Source: Chrysomallon squamiferum
Lineage: Eukaryota; Mollusca; Gastropoda; Neomphalida; Peltospiridae
NCBI GenBank assembly: GCA_012295275.1
Contig: CM022677.1
Coordinates: 3,064,928-3,094,927, forward strand
DNA length: 30,000 nucleotides
Reading direction: 5' to 3'
Shown here: piece by piece, positions 21,374 through 30,000 of the stretch
Numbering within the stretch: position 1 is the first letter of the stretch
Layout: each line of letters starts with the position of its first letter
Program-made: the position numbers and the translations under genes
Notes under the pieces: model-generated
Databases searched by the model: none
What the model was told of the DNA's origin: nothing
Seen by the model: the letters and a program-made list of their open reading frames with translations, nothing else

Positions 21374-23374
21374 TCATCTAGAGTTTATCAACACTTAAAC
21401 TGATTTTAAAACTTCATTTTTTGCTTTATCATTTTATCATTTAATATTTACGATATTAAAAAAATAATAATGATAAAAAAAAATCTTTTTTTTTTTATTC
21501 AACATTTGAGCAATAATACTGGTACTCTGGCTTTTTTTTTATATTCACGATCCGTAATTTTCCCGTTTATTGTGAGCATTTTGCAGAGTAAAACAGTTCC
21601 CTTTGCTTAGAGCAGAAGAAACAGTAATGAACAGGGATGTTTGCTTGAGTGTTGTAGAGTGTGAAGGTTAGAAACAGAATAGTGAATTTATCTAGTTTGG
21701 ACTTCAGCAGTCAGTTATGTCATATTTTATTATTTACTATCAGAAAAACATATTACTGTAATTCAAACTAATAACTCCGAAATAAAGCTTACCATTTCAC
21801 AAGGTTTAAACAATTAACTGTTATATGTGGAAAAAACATCTTGCGTAGTTAACTGTTAAAGTGTGAATCTTATCTAATTTGCAGTTGTGCAGAGAAAGTC
21901 TGATTGTAATCATAACTGGTTACACAGCTACTGTGACAAAGATGGATAAACTCGTCTTTCTCTAACATAAAACCTGATTATCTATGAACCTATTTTCATT
22001 AGCTGCATTTGTTTACATATATTAACTATAGATTCTTTATTAATGTATATTTTTTATACAATCTATACTCTTTCAGATTATCTAGTTCATATATATATAT
22101 AAATAGAGAAAATATAAAATAATGACAAATATTAGAGAGGTTTAGCATAGACATAATGTGTTCATGTATCTGATTACATATGGACCTTACAATACAGGTC
22201 ATATCTGTAACTCACTTTCAGTTTAGCTTCCACATAAAACACTAAGTTTATATCAAAATAGTTCAAGAAAGGGAAGTAACTATAGCTCTAGAACTCTTAA
22301 AAAGCTTTATTTGAATATATGTAGCTTTGGTTTTAACATGTATATAAAACACATTGTTTATATTGTCAAATGACCAAAATCAATTACTGGTTCTCCATAG
22401 TTTTTGAAAGAAAAATGCAAGCAAATTTTATTCAGATAAATATTCATAGTCTTTTTCATATCAAAGTTATCAAAGATGCCTTTGAGTGATTTTAATCTGT
22501 TTTTATTGTTTTTTTCTGATATATAATTTAATATGAAAATACATTTTTTGAAAATTTTGTCACATACAAGTTATTTGTTATTTGTTTCTCTTACAATAGC
22601 ATAGAACACACAAAACTACAGACTGGCTAGAATTTTTGTTTGCAAACAAATACATTTTTAGTCTATTTCTCAGCAAGAATCTAAACAACATCTTAAGGCA
22701 ATATAAGGGTCGTCAACATTAATTTACTACTTTTCAAGCATATATTAGTTTGAATTTAGCACCTGAAATTGTAATCTCATTCAGCCAAAGGTACGTAAGT
22801 CCAACCACAGCTTTTTTGGAGAGAAGAGATCTGTCTTTAGCAATCATTTATGTGAAATGCACATACGTAAGTACTTCACTATGCATAAACATGCACATTT
22901 AGGCATGTCCTATATTGAGAAGATCTCACAAAAAAGACAATACAGATTTGGTGTATGAAAGTTACGTCTGTGCTAAACCTCTCTGTTAAATAAATATGTA
23001 TTAATAATTATAACTGCCACTATATGAAAATAATTAACGTTCTCTTTGACTGTCTGCAATACCTGTTTACAGGGAAATGTGCAATGACAAACATTCAGTG
23101 ACAGTTTCTAAATTGTAAAAGTTACATTGCATTAATAAGCAGCCAAGATGTGGTCAGTTTACAGCTTTTAAATTTGTACAGCTGTGTGGCTTCGCTCTTC
23201 ACTCTGATTTTGTGGTTTTCACCACATATGCAGGAATCTCGTAGCTAGGGGCTTAGGGGTTTGAGACAGTTAAAGTAAAAATCCTTGGTTTGGGAGCAAT
23301 GAACTGGCTGTTCTGTTTCATGAACACAGAGGTAATGGGGAGGTGTGAGGGAGAACATGAAACTTTGGCCTTGT
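21374..23374. other. Unassigned AT-rich DNA
   Basis: Two kilobases without a defensible exon, RNA gene or repeat. There are T- and A-rich runs at about 21460-21500 and 21530-21540 and a short (TA)n at about 22090-22100. A donor-like AAAGGTACGTAAGT at about 22789-22800 stands alone. Confidence 0.5.
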
Positions 23375-23446
23375 ATTTATCCGACGAATGTAGATCGATA
23401 AATATATATATATATATCTATAACGATCTACATTTGTCAGATAAAT
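23375..23446 (+). repeat. Hairpin with 23-nt arms
   Basis: The arm at 23375-23397 (ending gacgaatgtagatcg) and the arm at 23424-23446 (starting cgatctacatttgtc) are complementary at 21 of 23 positions. One of the two differences would be a G-U pair in plus-strand RNA. The 26-nt loop is mostly (TA)n. Pairing can extend outward by three positions. The dimensions suit either a microRNA-like precursor or a short foldback element. Confidence 0.6.
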
Positions 23447-23811
23447 GCATTTTGTTATAAAAATTAATAAACTTTATATTTACTATTGCTGTTAAATATT
23501 TTATGTATCTCACTGCAGTATTGTTCAGGTGCTGTCTAGAAAGTGAATTTACATCATGGAGTAGGATGAATCAGCTGGTACAGAAACCATTCTCAGTTGT
23601 GAGTTTAATTTATTTTATTTTTGTGTTGTCAACAGAAAAATAAGTTTTGTAATAGTTCTTAATTAATTATAAAATAGTGTAATAATATTCAGTTATTTGC
23701 TGTTGTTTTGTTGCATTACTCGGTCACATAATTTATTAATAACAAAGTATGTTGGAAGTATTAGTTATTTATTTATAACTGTTTGTTTATTATTGCTTTT
23801 TACTTTTTTAG

Positions 23812-23884
23812 CTCTAATTGATGTGCTGATGTTGGTGTATACCAGTGAATTTGTTTCAGTAGAACATGCTGTTCAAGCCATTAG
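23812..23884 (+). CDS. Weak candidate internal exon
   Basis: A pyrimidine-rich acceptor (gcttttactttttt then AG) precedes 23812, and a consensus donor, TTAG|GTATGT, follows 23884. The one open phase reads LIDVLMLVYTSEFVSVEHAV and then QAI. The frame is also open into the flanks, so openness is weak evidence. I do not recognise the peptide and could not connect it in phase to another exon. Confidence 0.25.
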
Positions 23885-24997
23885 GTATGTTGTTGTTTTT
23901 ATTTATTCATTTATTATTATTATTTTTTTATATTATGTTGTTAAATACTAAAATTTGAAATCATTTTTCTAATTAAAATGAGTTTGTTTGGCTCTGTTAA
24001 AGTTTATTATTTTTTTTGTTTTGATAATACATGGTAAATTAGATTTCAGTTAAAGCTGAGATGTATTTAAAGGCATTCATCCTTCTGCTTTGATTACTAA
24101 GTGATAGTTGAAAAGAAGGATAAGTATTATGATGATTGCAGTTAAATTTGTAAATGTAAGAATGTATGAGAGAAGCAGAGAGGATGAAGGATGGCAAGTT
24201 GAAGTTGTTTGTGTTGAAGTTTCCTTACCCTCTGTTCCTGTTGCAGAAGATAGCGATGTTGATGGTTCTGTGATGGTTTACATGGACAGAAACAATATGT
24301 AAACAGCAGAGTGCTGTTGAAGTCTGTGTTCTTGTGAAAATAAGCTGATGTTTGTTTAAACACTTCATTTGTTATGCTGCCAAATGAAAGCACTTGGCAG
24401 ATGACTGAGAGGACAGTGCATGACGGTGGCAAACACAACAGCCAGGAAGTTGAAGAGCAGGTGACGTCTGAAACTGAAGCTGGATGAGAAGAGAAAGAAA
24501 ACAGAGAAGAAAACAGCAGAACAAGATGAGACAGAAACTTGGGAAGGCAGTGTTCATGAGAGTGATGTCTCGCCACACTGACGATACGAAGGACTGAGCT
24601 AGTCCTTTACCTGACTCATACAGCAGAGTGGGACAATGCAGTATCAGAGACTGTAACAGTTGCTGTCTTCTCGCAGTGCTGCAGTCAAGATTTGTTTTCC
24701 CAATCTACACATCAAACTGTGACATAGGAAATATGAGGTGTTAAAGTTCAGAAAATGTGTTTTGGTTCACCCAGTACATCAGTGTGTGTCTCTTAGGCTG
24801 ATGTTTTCACTTCTATTGTGAGTGTAAAGAAAAATTCCTGACAGACTGAGTAAATGTTTATATCTCTTACTGACTGGATAAAATGGGTAAAATCTGTTTT
24901 GTTTTTCAGTTTTTAAAATACAAATAAATAAATATATGTAATCAAATTCCTCAACTAGTCTGTGATTTTTTAATTTTATTTTCTCTCTGTGTTACAG
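23885..24997 (+). other. Coding-like but unassigned stretch
   Basis: Between 24145 and 24600 the base composition rises toward A/G and several plus-strand frames look coding-like in segments: SREDEGWQVEVVCVEVSLPS near 24170-24230, NESTWQMTERTVHDGGKHNS near 24380-24440, and KKTAEQDETETWEGSVHESD near 24500-24560. These lie in different frames separated by stops. This could be a decayed gene or 3' UTR. No family is recognised. Confidence 0.25.
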
Positions 24998-25062
24998 ATG
25001 TTTCATGTACTCACCCTGAATCAGAAAATTCTAATAATTTTGTACAGCTACTAAATATATAA
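24998..25062 (+). CDS. Weak candidate terminal exon
   Basis: A strong acceptor, ttattttctctctgtgttacag, ends at 24997. One phase then reads DVSCTHPESENSNNFVQLLN plus I to a TAA at 25060-25062. An AATAAA lies 32 bp further on. The exon is only 21 codons long, so chance is likely enough to keep confidence low. Confidence 0.25.
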
Positions 25063-25093
25063 GAATTTATAATGTTTATTAAGTTTTTAATGT

Positions 25094-25099
25094 AATAAA
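25094..25099 (+). promoter_or_regulatory. Possible poly(A) signal AATAAA
   Basis: AATAAA lies 32 bp downstream of the candidate terminal exon's stop. In DNA this AT-rich the hexamer is common, so it only supports the exon weakly. Confidence 0.25.
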
Positions 25100-25937
25100 A
25101 ATATTCCTCACCTTAGGATGTTTGATAATGTTAGCTAAAAATATTAGATTAAAAATAGAATACAAAATAATTTGAAATATTTATTTCAACAAGAAAACAA
25201 GTTAATATCAAAACTACTTTTTTATATAAAAAACTTAATTTTAGAAAACTCTCATAAAATTCCTTACATAAAATTTAGAAAAGCATCATGTTACATATTT
25301 TTTTCAGATGAGTGCCAAGGATGCTGTAAAATATAAAAATACCAAGATTTCTGATCTATCCAACAAAAGTATAATAACAAAATGTACAAAATGAAATAAA
25401 AAATAATCCAGATATTTGTTTACTAAAAAGTTAAAAGCTCAATAAATAACCTAATCTGAAAATTATTTATTCAGAAAATGTATAATTTCTGATTTATCTT
25501 CCAAAACACACAAACTTATCTACTTCCATTTTATGTTTTATTAAGATATGTTTATTGACTAAATCTTTACCAGAAGTCTTCGTATTCTTTTATATGATTA
25601 AGTAGATTTTTGTTTAAAATTAAATTAAAAAGAAGGATACAAAAAGAAAAAAATGAAATTATCTCCCCTGGACCAAACACTTTTATATAAAATGTGTATT
25701 TTATTTTGAAAGCAGTAATCAAGGATTTCTAACGTAAATCATTTTTGAAAATTAAAGTCTTTTTTTAACACAGACCTGACTGAACTTGCTGCTGTGTCTG
25801 GTCCAAATATTATGTATACTGATCTGTATGTAACTATATCATGTATGAACAACATTGTGACTTCCAGTCTGAAAACACACTTTCACAGTTTTATAAATTA
25901 TTCAGTAAGTAGTCCATGACTCACACAAATAATGTTT
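25100..25937. other. Unassigned AT-rich DNA
   Basis: Nothing supported. It lies just beyond the 3' end of the DHX8-like pseudogene and would correspond to its 3' flank. Confidence 0.5.
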
Positions 25938-26416
25938 TTAAACTTGTTTGGTGTGGATTTTTCTAGAAGTTCTCAATATTCTCCAAGCATTCAGTTTCTT
26001 TTTATTTTTTTGATGAGATGTTTCATTTTCTGTTATTTCTTCTGCTTGCTTAGTTCAGTGTGATCAGAAAACTTGAAAAACTTGGAGACAAGTAGAGAAG
26101 CCATTTAGAATGAATGGATGATTATCATTAACACTTCTCAGTATAAACAACCCTGAAAATTCAAAACAAAAATAAAAATGTCTTTATTAAAATAATATTC
26201 AGAGTGGTATACACAGTATTAATATGTTCTTGATTATATAAGTTCACCTCTGAATGTGGAGAGTTTTTCTCTAACACTGTCATTATCAAAAATAATAATT
26301 AATAACTATCATCTGAAAAATACCATTTAAAATTAATTTTCATACTCCATAGTTACAGAAAGGCCTTAGGGAAAAGTTTATTAAAAATTGTGAGAGAAAA
26401 GTTTACATTTATTTAC

Positions 26417-26504
26417 CAGTCAAGCAGACAGTTAAACTAACGTGATGTGAAGAATCTGCTGTAAATAGATTTCTGTACTCTGTGTACAACACCAGCTTGT
26501 GTCC
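26417..26504 (-). pseudogene. Decayed duplicate of the third DHX8-like exon
   Basis: Within the last intron, a minus-strand segment contains a 30-bp stretch including acagagtacagaaatctatt, identical to part of exon c. It starts with ACAAGCTGGTGTT (compare ACAAGCTAGATGTT) and ends CTG|GTAAATAAA (compare TTG|GTAAGTAAA). The middle has a deletion relative to exon c, and the frame closes at a TAA after STEIYLQQILHITLV. It is a tandem exon duplication that arose inside the pseudogene or before its decay. Confidence 0.75.
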
Positions 26505-27709
26505 AAAACATCAGACATGACATTCATACATTTAAAACAAAAATGTCTGTAATAGTATTAGAAATGTGATGTACATACAGTTTACTTACCAATCACTCAG
26601 CCTGTTAAAACAGCACTCATGTAAAACATCTGATGGTCTGTAACTGTCCTGTGATTTCTTTGCTGTAAGAATCTGCTGTAAATAGATTTCTGTACTCTGT
26701 GGTGATTCTGATATAACATCTAGCTTGTTTCTGAAAATAAAAACATTAATTGTACATTTTTTTAACAATTATTAGTTTTATGTCTTCAATGGAATTTGGA
26801 GTGATGTTTTCAACTAATATATATGTAGAGTGAAATAAAATTTAACTAAAATAAAATAAAGCCAAATTATATTTATTAAAATATTTCTTGTTGTTTCTGT
26901 ACTTTTTATTATCTGGGAATGTGTCTGTTTAAAACAAATTTGAACAAATCAAGTCAGAACTTTTAAGTATGAATCTAATAATTTTAAAAATAAAATATAC
27001 ATATTGTTTTATTATTTTTAAATTTACCGTTTCTAAAATACATGTTCAATTGACTATTTCCTCTTACAGCTATGTTATCACAATTGATAAATCAATGACA
27101 AAGTCTGTATTTACAAATAAACAATAAAAATATATGTAATAATATTAAAACATTCTCAGGTGAAATTAAGTAATTTATTATATTAAAGTTTATGAAATCT
27201 CATAGTAAACTGAATTACCTGTCCATTATACCCAGCATCTGTTTACAAACATGTTGAGTACATCTGAGTGTCTGAGTCTGTACAAGTTTCTCTTAACAGT
27301 CAGGACTGGAGAAGTGATTGTTCTTCACTGAACTGTGCACTACACACATGGTCAAGTGGTCATCCTTGGCCTGAAGGAACCTGACCTTTTTTCTGGACAG
27401 AAAGAGCTTGTTTATCCTGTAAAGTGATAAACCTTAACAATAAAATGAGTTAACTAAAAAATAAAGTATAAAATTTATGATTGGTATTCTCTGGAAACAA
27501 AAACAAATGTCTATTTAAATAGCACCTAAAACATTAAAATTACAAATTATTTAGTCCGAATAAATTTATTTTACTCAGATTTTTCCATATTTTATTATTG
27601 TTCATAATAACCAACAACAAGGAAAATGAAAGCTTCAAGTTTTTTTCAGTTTAGTGAGAAAACTTTCATTGTGTCAAACATTTTTATTAAAAAAGATTAT
27701 TTCCCAGAA

Positions 27710-27714
<5 letters not shown>

Positions 27715-27745
<31 letters not shown>
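27715..27745. repeat. (AAT)n repeat in the first pseudogene intron
   Basis: About ten AAT units in the intron between pseudogene exons a and b. Confidence 0.9.
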
Positions 27746-28074
27746 CTTTAGGTAGAATGAAAAGTAATTTATTTTATTTATGCATAATGTTATCTTCAAA
27801 ACATAGGATGTTGTATGTAAAATTGGTTTAATAATAATTGTTCTGTTTTTCTTCTTCTTATGTCCAAAAGATTGGATGTTTAATGTTATACTAGCTTAAT
27901 CATATCTGTGATACGAGTACAAAAAATGAATTTCAAACCTCTGGTCTGTAAAAAACATTCTGCACAGACAACACAGACACAACTGTGATAATTCCAGAAC
28001 TACAGGCCAAGTGAAATGACATGACAAACATGTTGGACATTATGGACTCCAGTGGAAATTCAACCATCTGTAAA

Positions 28075-28440
28075 TATAAAATAAATATATAACAAATATA
28101 TACATCATTAATAGTTAGAATTTTATTATTATTATATGAAAAAATAATAATATAAATACCAGCAGGAATCCTATTACCTAATATATAAAAATGTCTTTTA
28201 CACATAATAACAATTAACATTTTAAATTAATTTTTTAATATACCTATCTTAGTATCTACTTCATAACATCTGGTATATTAAAAATGTGTACATACAATAC
28301 ATATATATATTTAAAATATTACTTAGCAAAATAAAATAAAAAAATTGTGTACATGTATATATTTCTAAATGTTGCTAAGAAAAATAAATGATATAATTAA
28401 TAATAATAATAATATAGTATAATTATTAATATACACGGCT
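28075..28440. other. AT-rich flank upstream of the DHX8-like pseudogene
   Basis: I looked here on the minus strand for the preceding helicase exon and saw none. The duplication breakpoint or remaining intron probably lies in this stretch. A short (AAT)n occurs near 28402-28413. Confidence 0.5.
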
Positions 28441-28745
28441 CGAAATGGCCCGTAGCCAGCCAATTCAATTGCGACCAAAGTTCCGTTTCGGCAACAAGAG
28501 CCACTATTAATGATTTTATTTACCTAAAAGGTTTGCTCGTAGTTCGATAAATTGGACGTATCGGCTTACCTTAATTTACCATCTTTTTATAAACACTAAT
28601 TTTGAAGACCGGATATGCCGGCACTTGTAGTCTTGATAAACAAAACATGGAGGCTCGCTGACCAGTATTGTATAACTGGTCGTGACCATTCGGATCATTC
28701 CGAAACTTCCCGAATGCCGTCTTAGTGTCTTCGTCTGCTTTGCAG
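28441..28745. other. Compositionally distinct, CpG-containing block
   Basis: About 300 bp with many CG dinucleotides (cggctcgaaatggcccgtag, attccgaaacttcccgaatg) between AT-rich neighbours. On the minus strand there are donor-like TTAAG|GTAAGC near 28569 and TTTTAG|GTAAAT near 28525. It could be a 5' UTR/first-exon promoter region or an old repeat. No tRNA-like A/B boxes and no protein family were recognised. Confidence 0.35.
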
Positions 28746-28916
28746 TGTTCCGATAATAATAATTAAATAAATAAATAAATAAAATAAAATACAATTACAT
28801 ATCTGCTTCGTTTTAACTTTATTTTTTAACTGAAGAATTAGTTTTTTGTTTTTGTTTTTGCTTGGGGTTTTTTGAGAATAGATATAATTTCTTTTTAGCC
28901 TTATTTTTTTTATTAT

Positions 28917-28947
<31 letters not shown>

Positions 28948-28980
28948 GTATATTCCTTATTATTATTCATTTATTTTATT
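28746..28980. repeat. (AAAT)n, poly(T) and T-rich low-complexity DNA
   Basis: It holds (AAAT)n at about 28762-28790 and a T27 run at about 28919-28947. Lys-rich minus-strand frames through it are artefacts. Confidence 0.85.
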
Positions 28981-29147
28981 ACAAGTTTGAATAATTTTTT
29001 TCCTTCTATTTCTTTTTTTTTTTTTTTTTTTTTTTTTTTCTTTTTCTTTTTTCATTTTTTTTTTCATCCTCATGTTTTTTTCTTACTTTTTTATTTGTTT
29101 TCATTTTAACTTTTTACATATTTTGTTTAATTTATTCTTTTTTTTTC

Positions 29148-29189
<42 letters not shown>

Positions 29190-29233
29190 GATAGTACAGT
29201 ACCGTAGATGCACAGTCACACACACGCATGGCG

Positions 29234-29236
<3 letters not shown>

Positions 29237-29280
<44 letters not shown>

Positions 29281-29281
29281 T
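29237..29281. repeat. (CTTT)n microsatellite
   Basis: About 11 perfect CTTT units in the first cassette interval, in the position occupied by (CTTTT)n after the 5S gene. Confidence 0.95.
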
Positions 29282-29534
29282 GAGTAGAAGAACAAGAACA
29301 ACAAGATCGACTACTGCCAGCGCTTTTCTTTTCTTTTATTATTTTTTGGATTTTTGATATTTTTATTTTTTATTTTTTATTTTTTTCCTTCTATTTCTTT
29401 TTTTTTTTTTTTTTTTTTTTTCCCCCTCATGTTTTTATCTCACTTTTTGTTTTTGTCATGTTTTTATTTTAACTTTTTACATATTTTATTTTAATTTTTT
29501 TTTTCATTTATTATTATTATTATTATTATCATCA

Positions 29535-29566
<32 letters not shown>

Positions 29567-29607
29567 GATCGTCATCGTTATTTAGCGCACGCCATAAGAA
29601 CAACAAA

Positions 29608-29615
29608 GATAAATA
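29608..29615 (+). promoter_or_regulatory. TATA-like element upstream of the 5S gene
   Basis: GATAAATA spans -31 to -24 relative to the 5S start. Upstream TATA-like boxes at this distance are known for 5S genes of several invertebrates and supplement the internal control region. Confidence 0.5.
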
Positions 29616-29638
29616 GACCTCGGTTCGTTAAAGCAATC

Positions 29639-29756
29639 GTCTACGGCCACACCACGTTGAAAGCACCGGTTCTCGTCCGATCACCGAAGTTAAGCAACGC
29701 AGGGCTCGGACAGTACTTGGATGGGTGACCGCCTGGGAACACCGAGTGCCGTAGAC
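29639..29756 (+). rRNA. 5S ribosomal RNA
   Basis: A complete 118-nt gene. The ends pair perfectly as helix I (GTCTACGG with CCGTAGAC). The diagnostic TTCTCGTCCGATCACCGAAG is present, followed by the polymerase III internal control region: A-box TTAAGCAACG, intermediate element, and C-box TGGATGGGTGACCGCCTGGG. Downstream of the A-box the stem GCTCGG/CCGAGT differs from the GCCTGG/CCAGGT I remember from vertebrates, but it remains fully paired, which argues for a functional gene rather than a pseudogene. The product joins the large ribosomal subunit with uL18 and uL5. A TATA-like box lies at -31 and a T-run follows at once. Only one full copy is in the window. Confidence 0.96.
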
Positions 29757-29761
29757 ACGCC

Positions 29762-29766
29762 TTTTT
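29762..29766 (+). terminator. Pol III terminator T-run after the 5S gene
   Basis: TTTTT starts six bases after the mature 3' end, followed by repeated CTTTT units, each of which could act as a back-up terminator. Confidence 0.8.
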
Positions 29767-29782
29767 CTTTTCTTTTCTTTTC

Positions 29783-29837
<55 letters not shown>

Positions 29838-29915
29838 TTTTTCATCCTCATGTTTTTTTCTTACTTTTTTATTTGTTTTCATTTTAACTTTTTACATATT
29901 TTGTTTTATTTATTC

Positions 29916-29950
<35 letters not shown>

Positions 29951-30000
29951 TTCTTTCTTTCTTTCTTTCTTTCTTTGTTTCTTTCTTTCTTTTTCTTTCT
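29767..30000. repeat. (CTTTT)n, poly(T) and (CTTT)n tracts
   Basis: Polypyrimidine DNA continuing to the window end, interrupted only by the third copy of the cassette module at about 29843-29915. A Lys/Arg-rich minus-strand frame overlapping the 5S gene is an artefact. Confidence 0.9.

Larger units (their letters stand above)
25938..28067 (-). pseudogene. DHX8-like pseudogene: Unprocessed pseudogene of DHX8/PRP22 C-terminal exons
   Basis: Four exons correspond in order to the C-terminal HA2/OB-fold part of the DEAH-box splicing helicase DHX8 (PRP22), which releases mRNA from the spliceosome. Exon a (28067-27939): EFPLESIMSNMFVMSFHLAC ... SVLSVQNVFYRPE. Exon b (27416-27219): DKQALSVQKK, then a frameshift, then DDHLT, VKNNHFSSP, a TAA, and CKQMLGIMDR. 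Exon c (26730-26590): NKLDVISESPQSTEIYLQQI ... AKKSQDSYR ... FNRLSDW, shortened by about 40 nt against my expectation. Exon d (from 26152): VVY, three nearby stops, KWLLYLSPSF, a shift, KFFKFSDHTELSKQKK, a stop, and finally NAWRILRTSRK in another frame. Introns of 522, 488 and 437 bp keep GT-AG ends, and reading phases match across each junction (phase 0, then AG|A, then TG|G). Retained introns mean it arose by DNA duplication, not retroposition. The helicase core (DEAH, RecA domains) is absent from the window. Confidence 0.88.
29000..29920. repeat. Tandem T-rich cassette, about 360-420 bp period, embedding the 5S gene
   Basis: A shared module (T-run, ctcatgtttttttcttactt, ttttatttgttttcatttta, actttttacatattttgttt) occurs three times, with its CATG at 29071, 29428 and 29849 (spacings 357 and 421). 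Between modules lie an (ATT)n run, a short unique segment and a CTTT or CTTTT run. In the second interval the unique segment holds the 5S gene. In the first it is gtacagtaccgtagatgcac and surrounding bases, with gaacaacaag resembling the 5S upstream gaacaacaaag. This looks like degenerate 5S rDNA repeats with large simple-sequence spacers. Confidence 0.75.

Noticed and set aside
24142-24578. 144-codon minus-strand frame with Ser/Cys-rich peptide
   Set aside because: It is antisense to an A/G-rich plus-strand stretch. It has no recognisable domain and the plus strand looks more coding-like.
28441-28745. tRNA gene or tRNA-derived SINE in the CpG-containing block
   Set aside because: I found no paired A-box/B-box at the right spacing and no cloverleaf.
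29628-29882. Lys/Arg-rich minus-strand frame over the end of the window
   Set aside because: It runs antisense through the 5S rRNA gene and translates CTTTT repeats.

Overview
This is a eukaryotic nuclear window that is strongly AT-rich, packed with micro- and minisatellites, and poor in intact genes. A metazoan origin is clear: there is a type-II BIR domain gene, a decayed hAT transposon of the ZBED5/SCAND3-like kind, an intron-containing remnant of the splicing helicase gene DHX8/PRP22, and a complete animal-type 5S rRNA gene. The base composition, the dense CA/CATA repeats and the 5S sequence look molluscan to me. That is an inference from style and memory, not a proof.

Layout. Positions 1-6.3 kb are almost entirely tandem arrays: a GATACATA-rich ~90-bp minisatellite at 1.2-3.1 kb, then arrays with periods of about 45, 81 and 67 bp. 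Around 6.5-7.9 kb is a possible terminal exon, then the one well-supported protein-coding gene, a 141-aa single-BIR inhibitor-of-apoptosis-like protein on the minus strand. From 8 to 12 kb there are more arrays, including a 29-bp repeat carrying TGACGTAA sites, simple repeats, and a promoter-like block with a possible first exon at about 12.3 kb (+ strand).

Positions 12774-14490 are a complete, datable hAT copy (terminal inverted repeats, perfect 8-bp target-site duplication CATTAGAG) with a dead transposase on the minus strand. Immediately to its right is a 2.2-kb array of about 29 copies of a 75-bp unit. Each unit is the last ~30 bp of the transposon, plus its target-site duplication, plus host flank. 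This transposon-end-seeded minisatellite is the most interesting object in the window.

From 18.7 to 21.4 kb (minus) there is a decayed coding sequence of a multicopy, transposase-like family with coiled coils and a probable RNase H-type core. From 21.4 to 25.9 kb the DNA is mostly unassigned, with a 23-nt-arm hairpin and a few weak exon candidates on the plus strand. From 25.9 to 28.1 kb (minus) lies an unprocessed pseudogene of the C-terminal part of DHX8/PRP22. It has four exons with recognisable GT-AG junctions, and frameshifts or stops in the second and fourth. It also carries a decayed duplicate of its third exon. The last kilobase is a tandem cassette of T-rich and CTTT tracts that contains one intact 5S rRNA gene (29639-29756) with a TATA-like element and a T-run terminator.

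There is no operon-like organisation. The functional candidates are the BIR gene and the 5S gene. Most of the rest records transposon insertion, gene duplication and repeat expansion.
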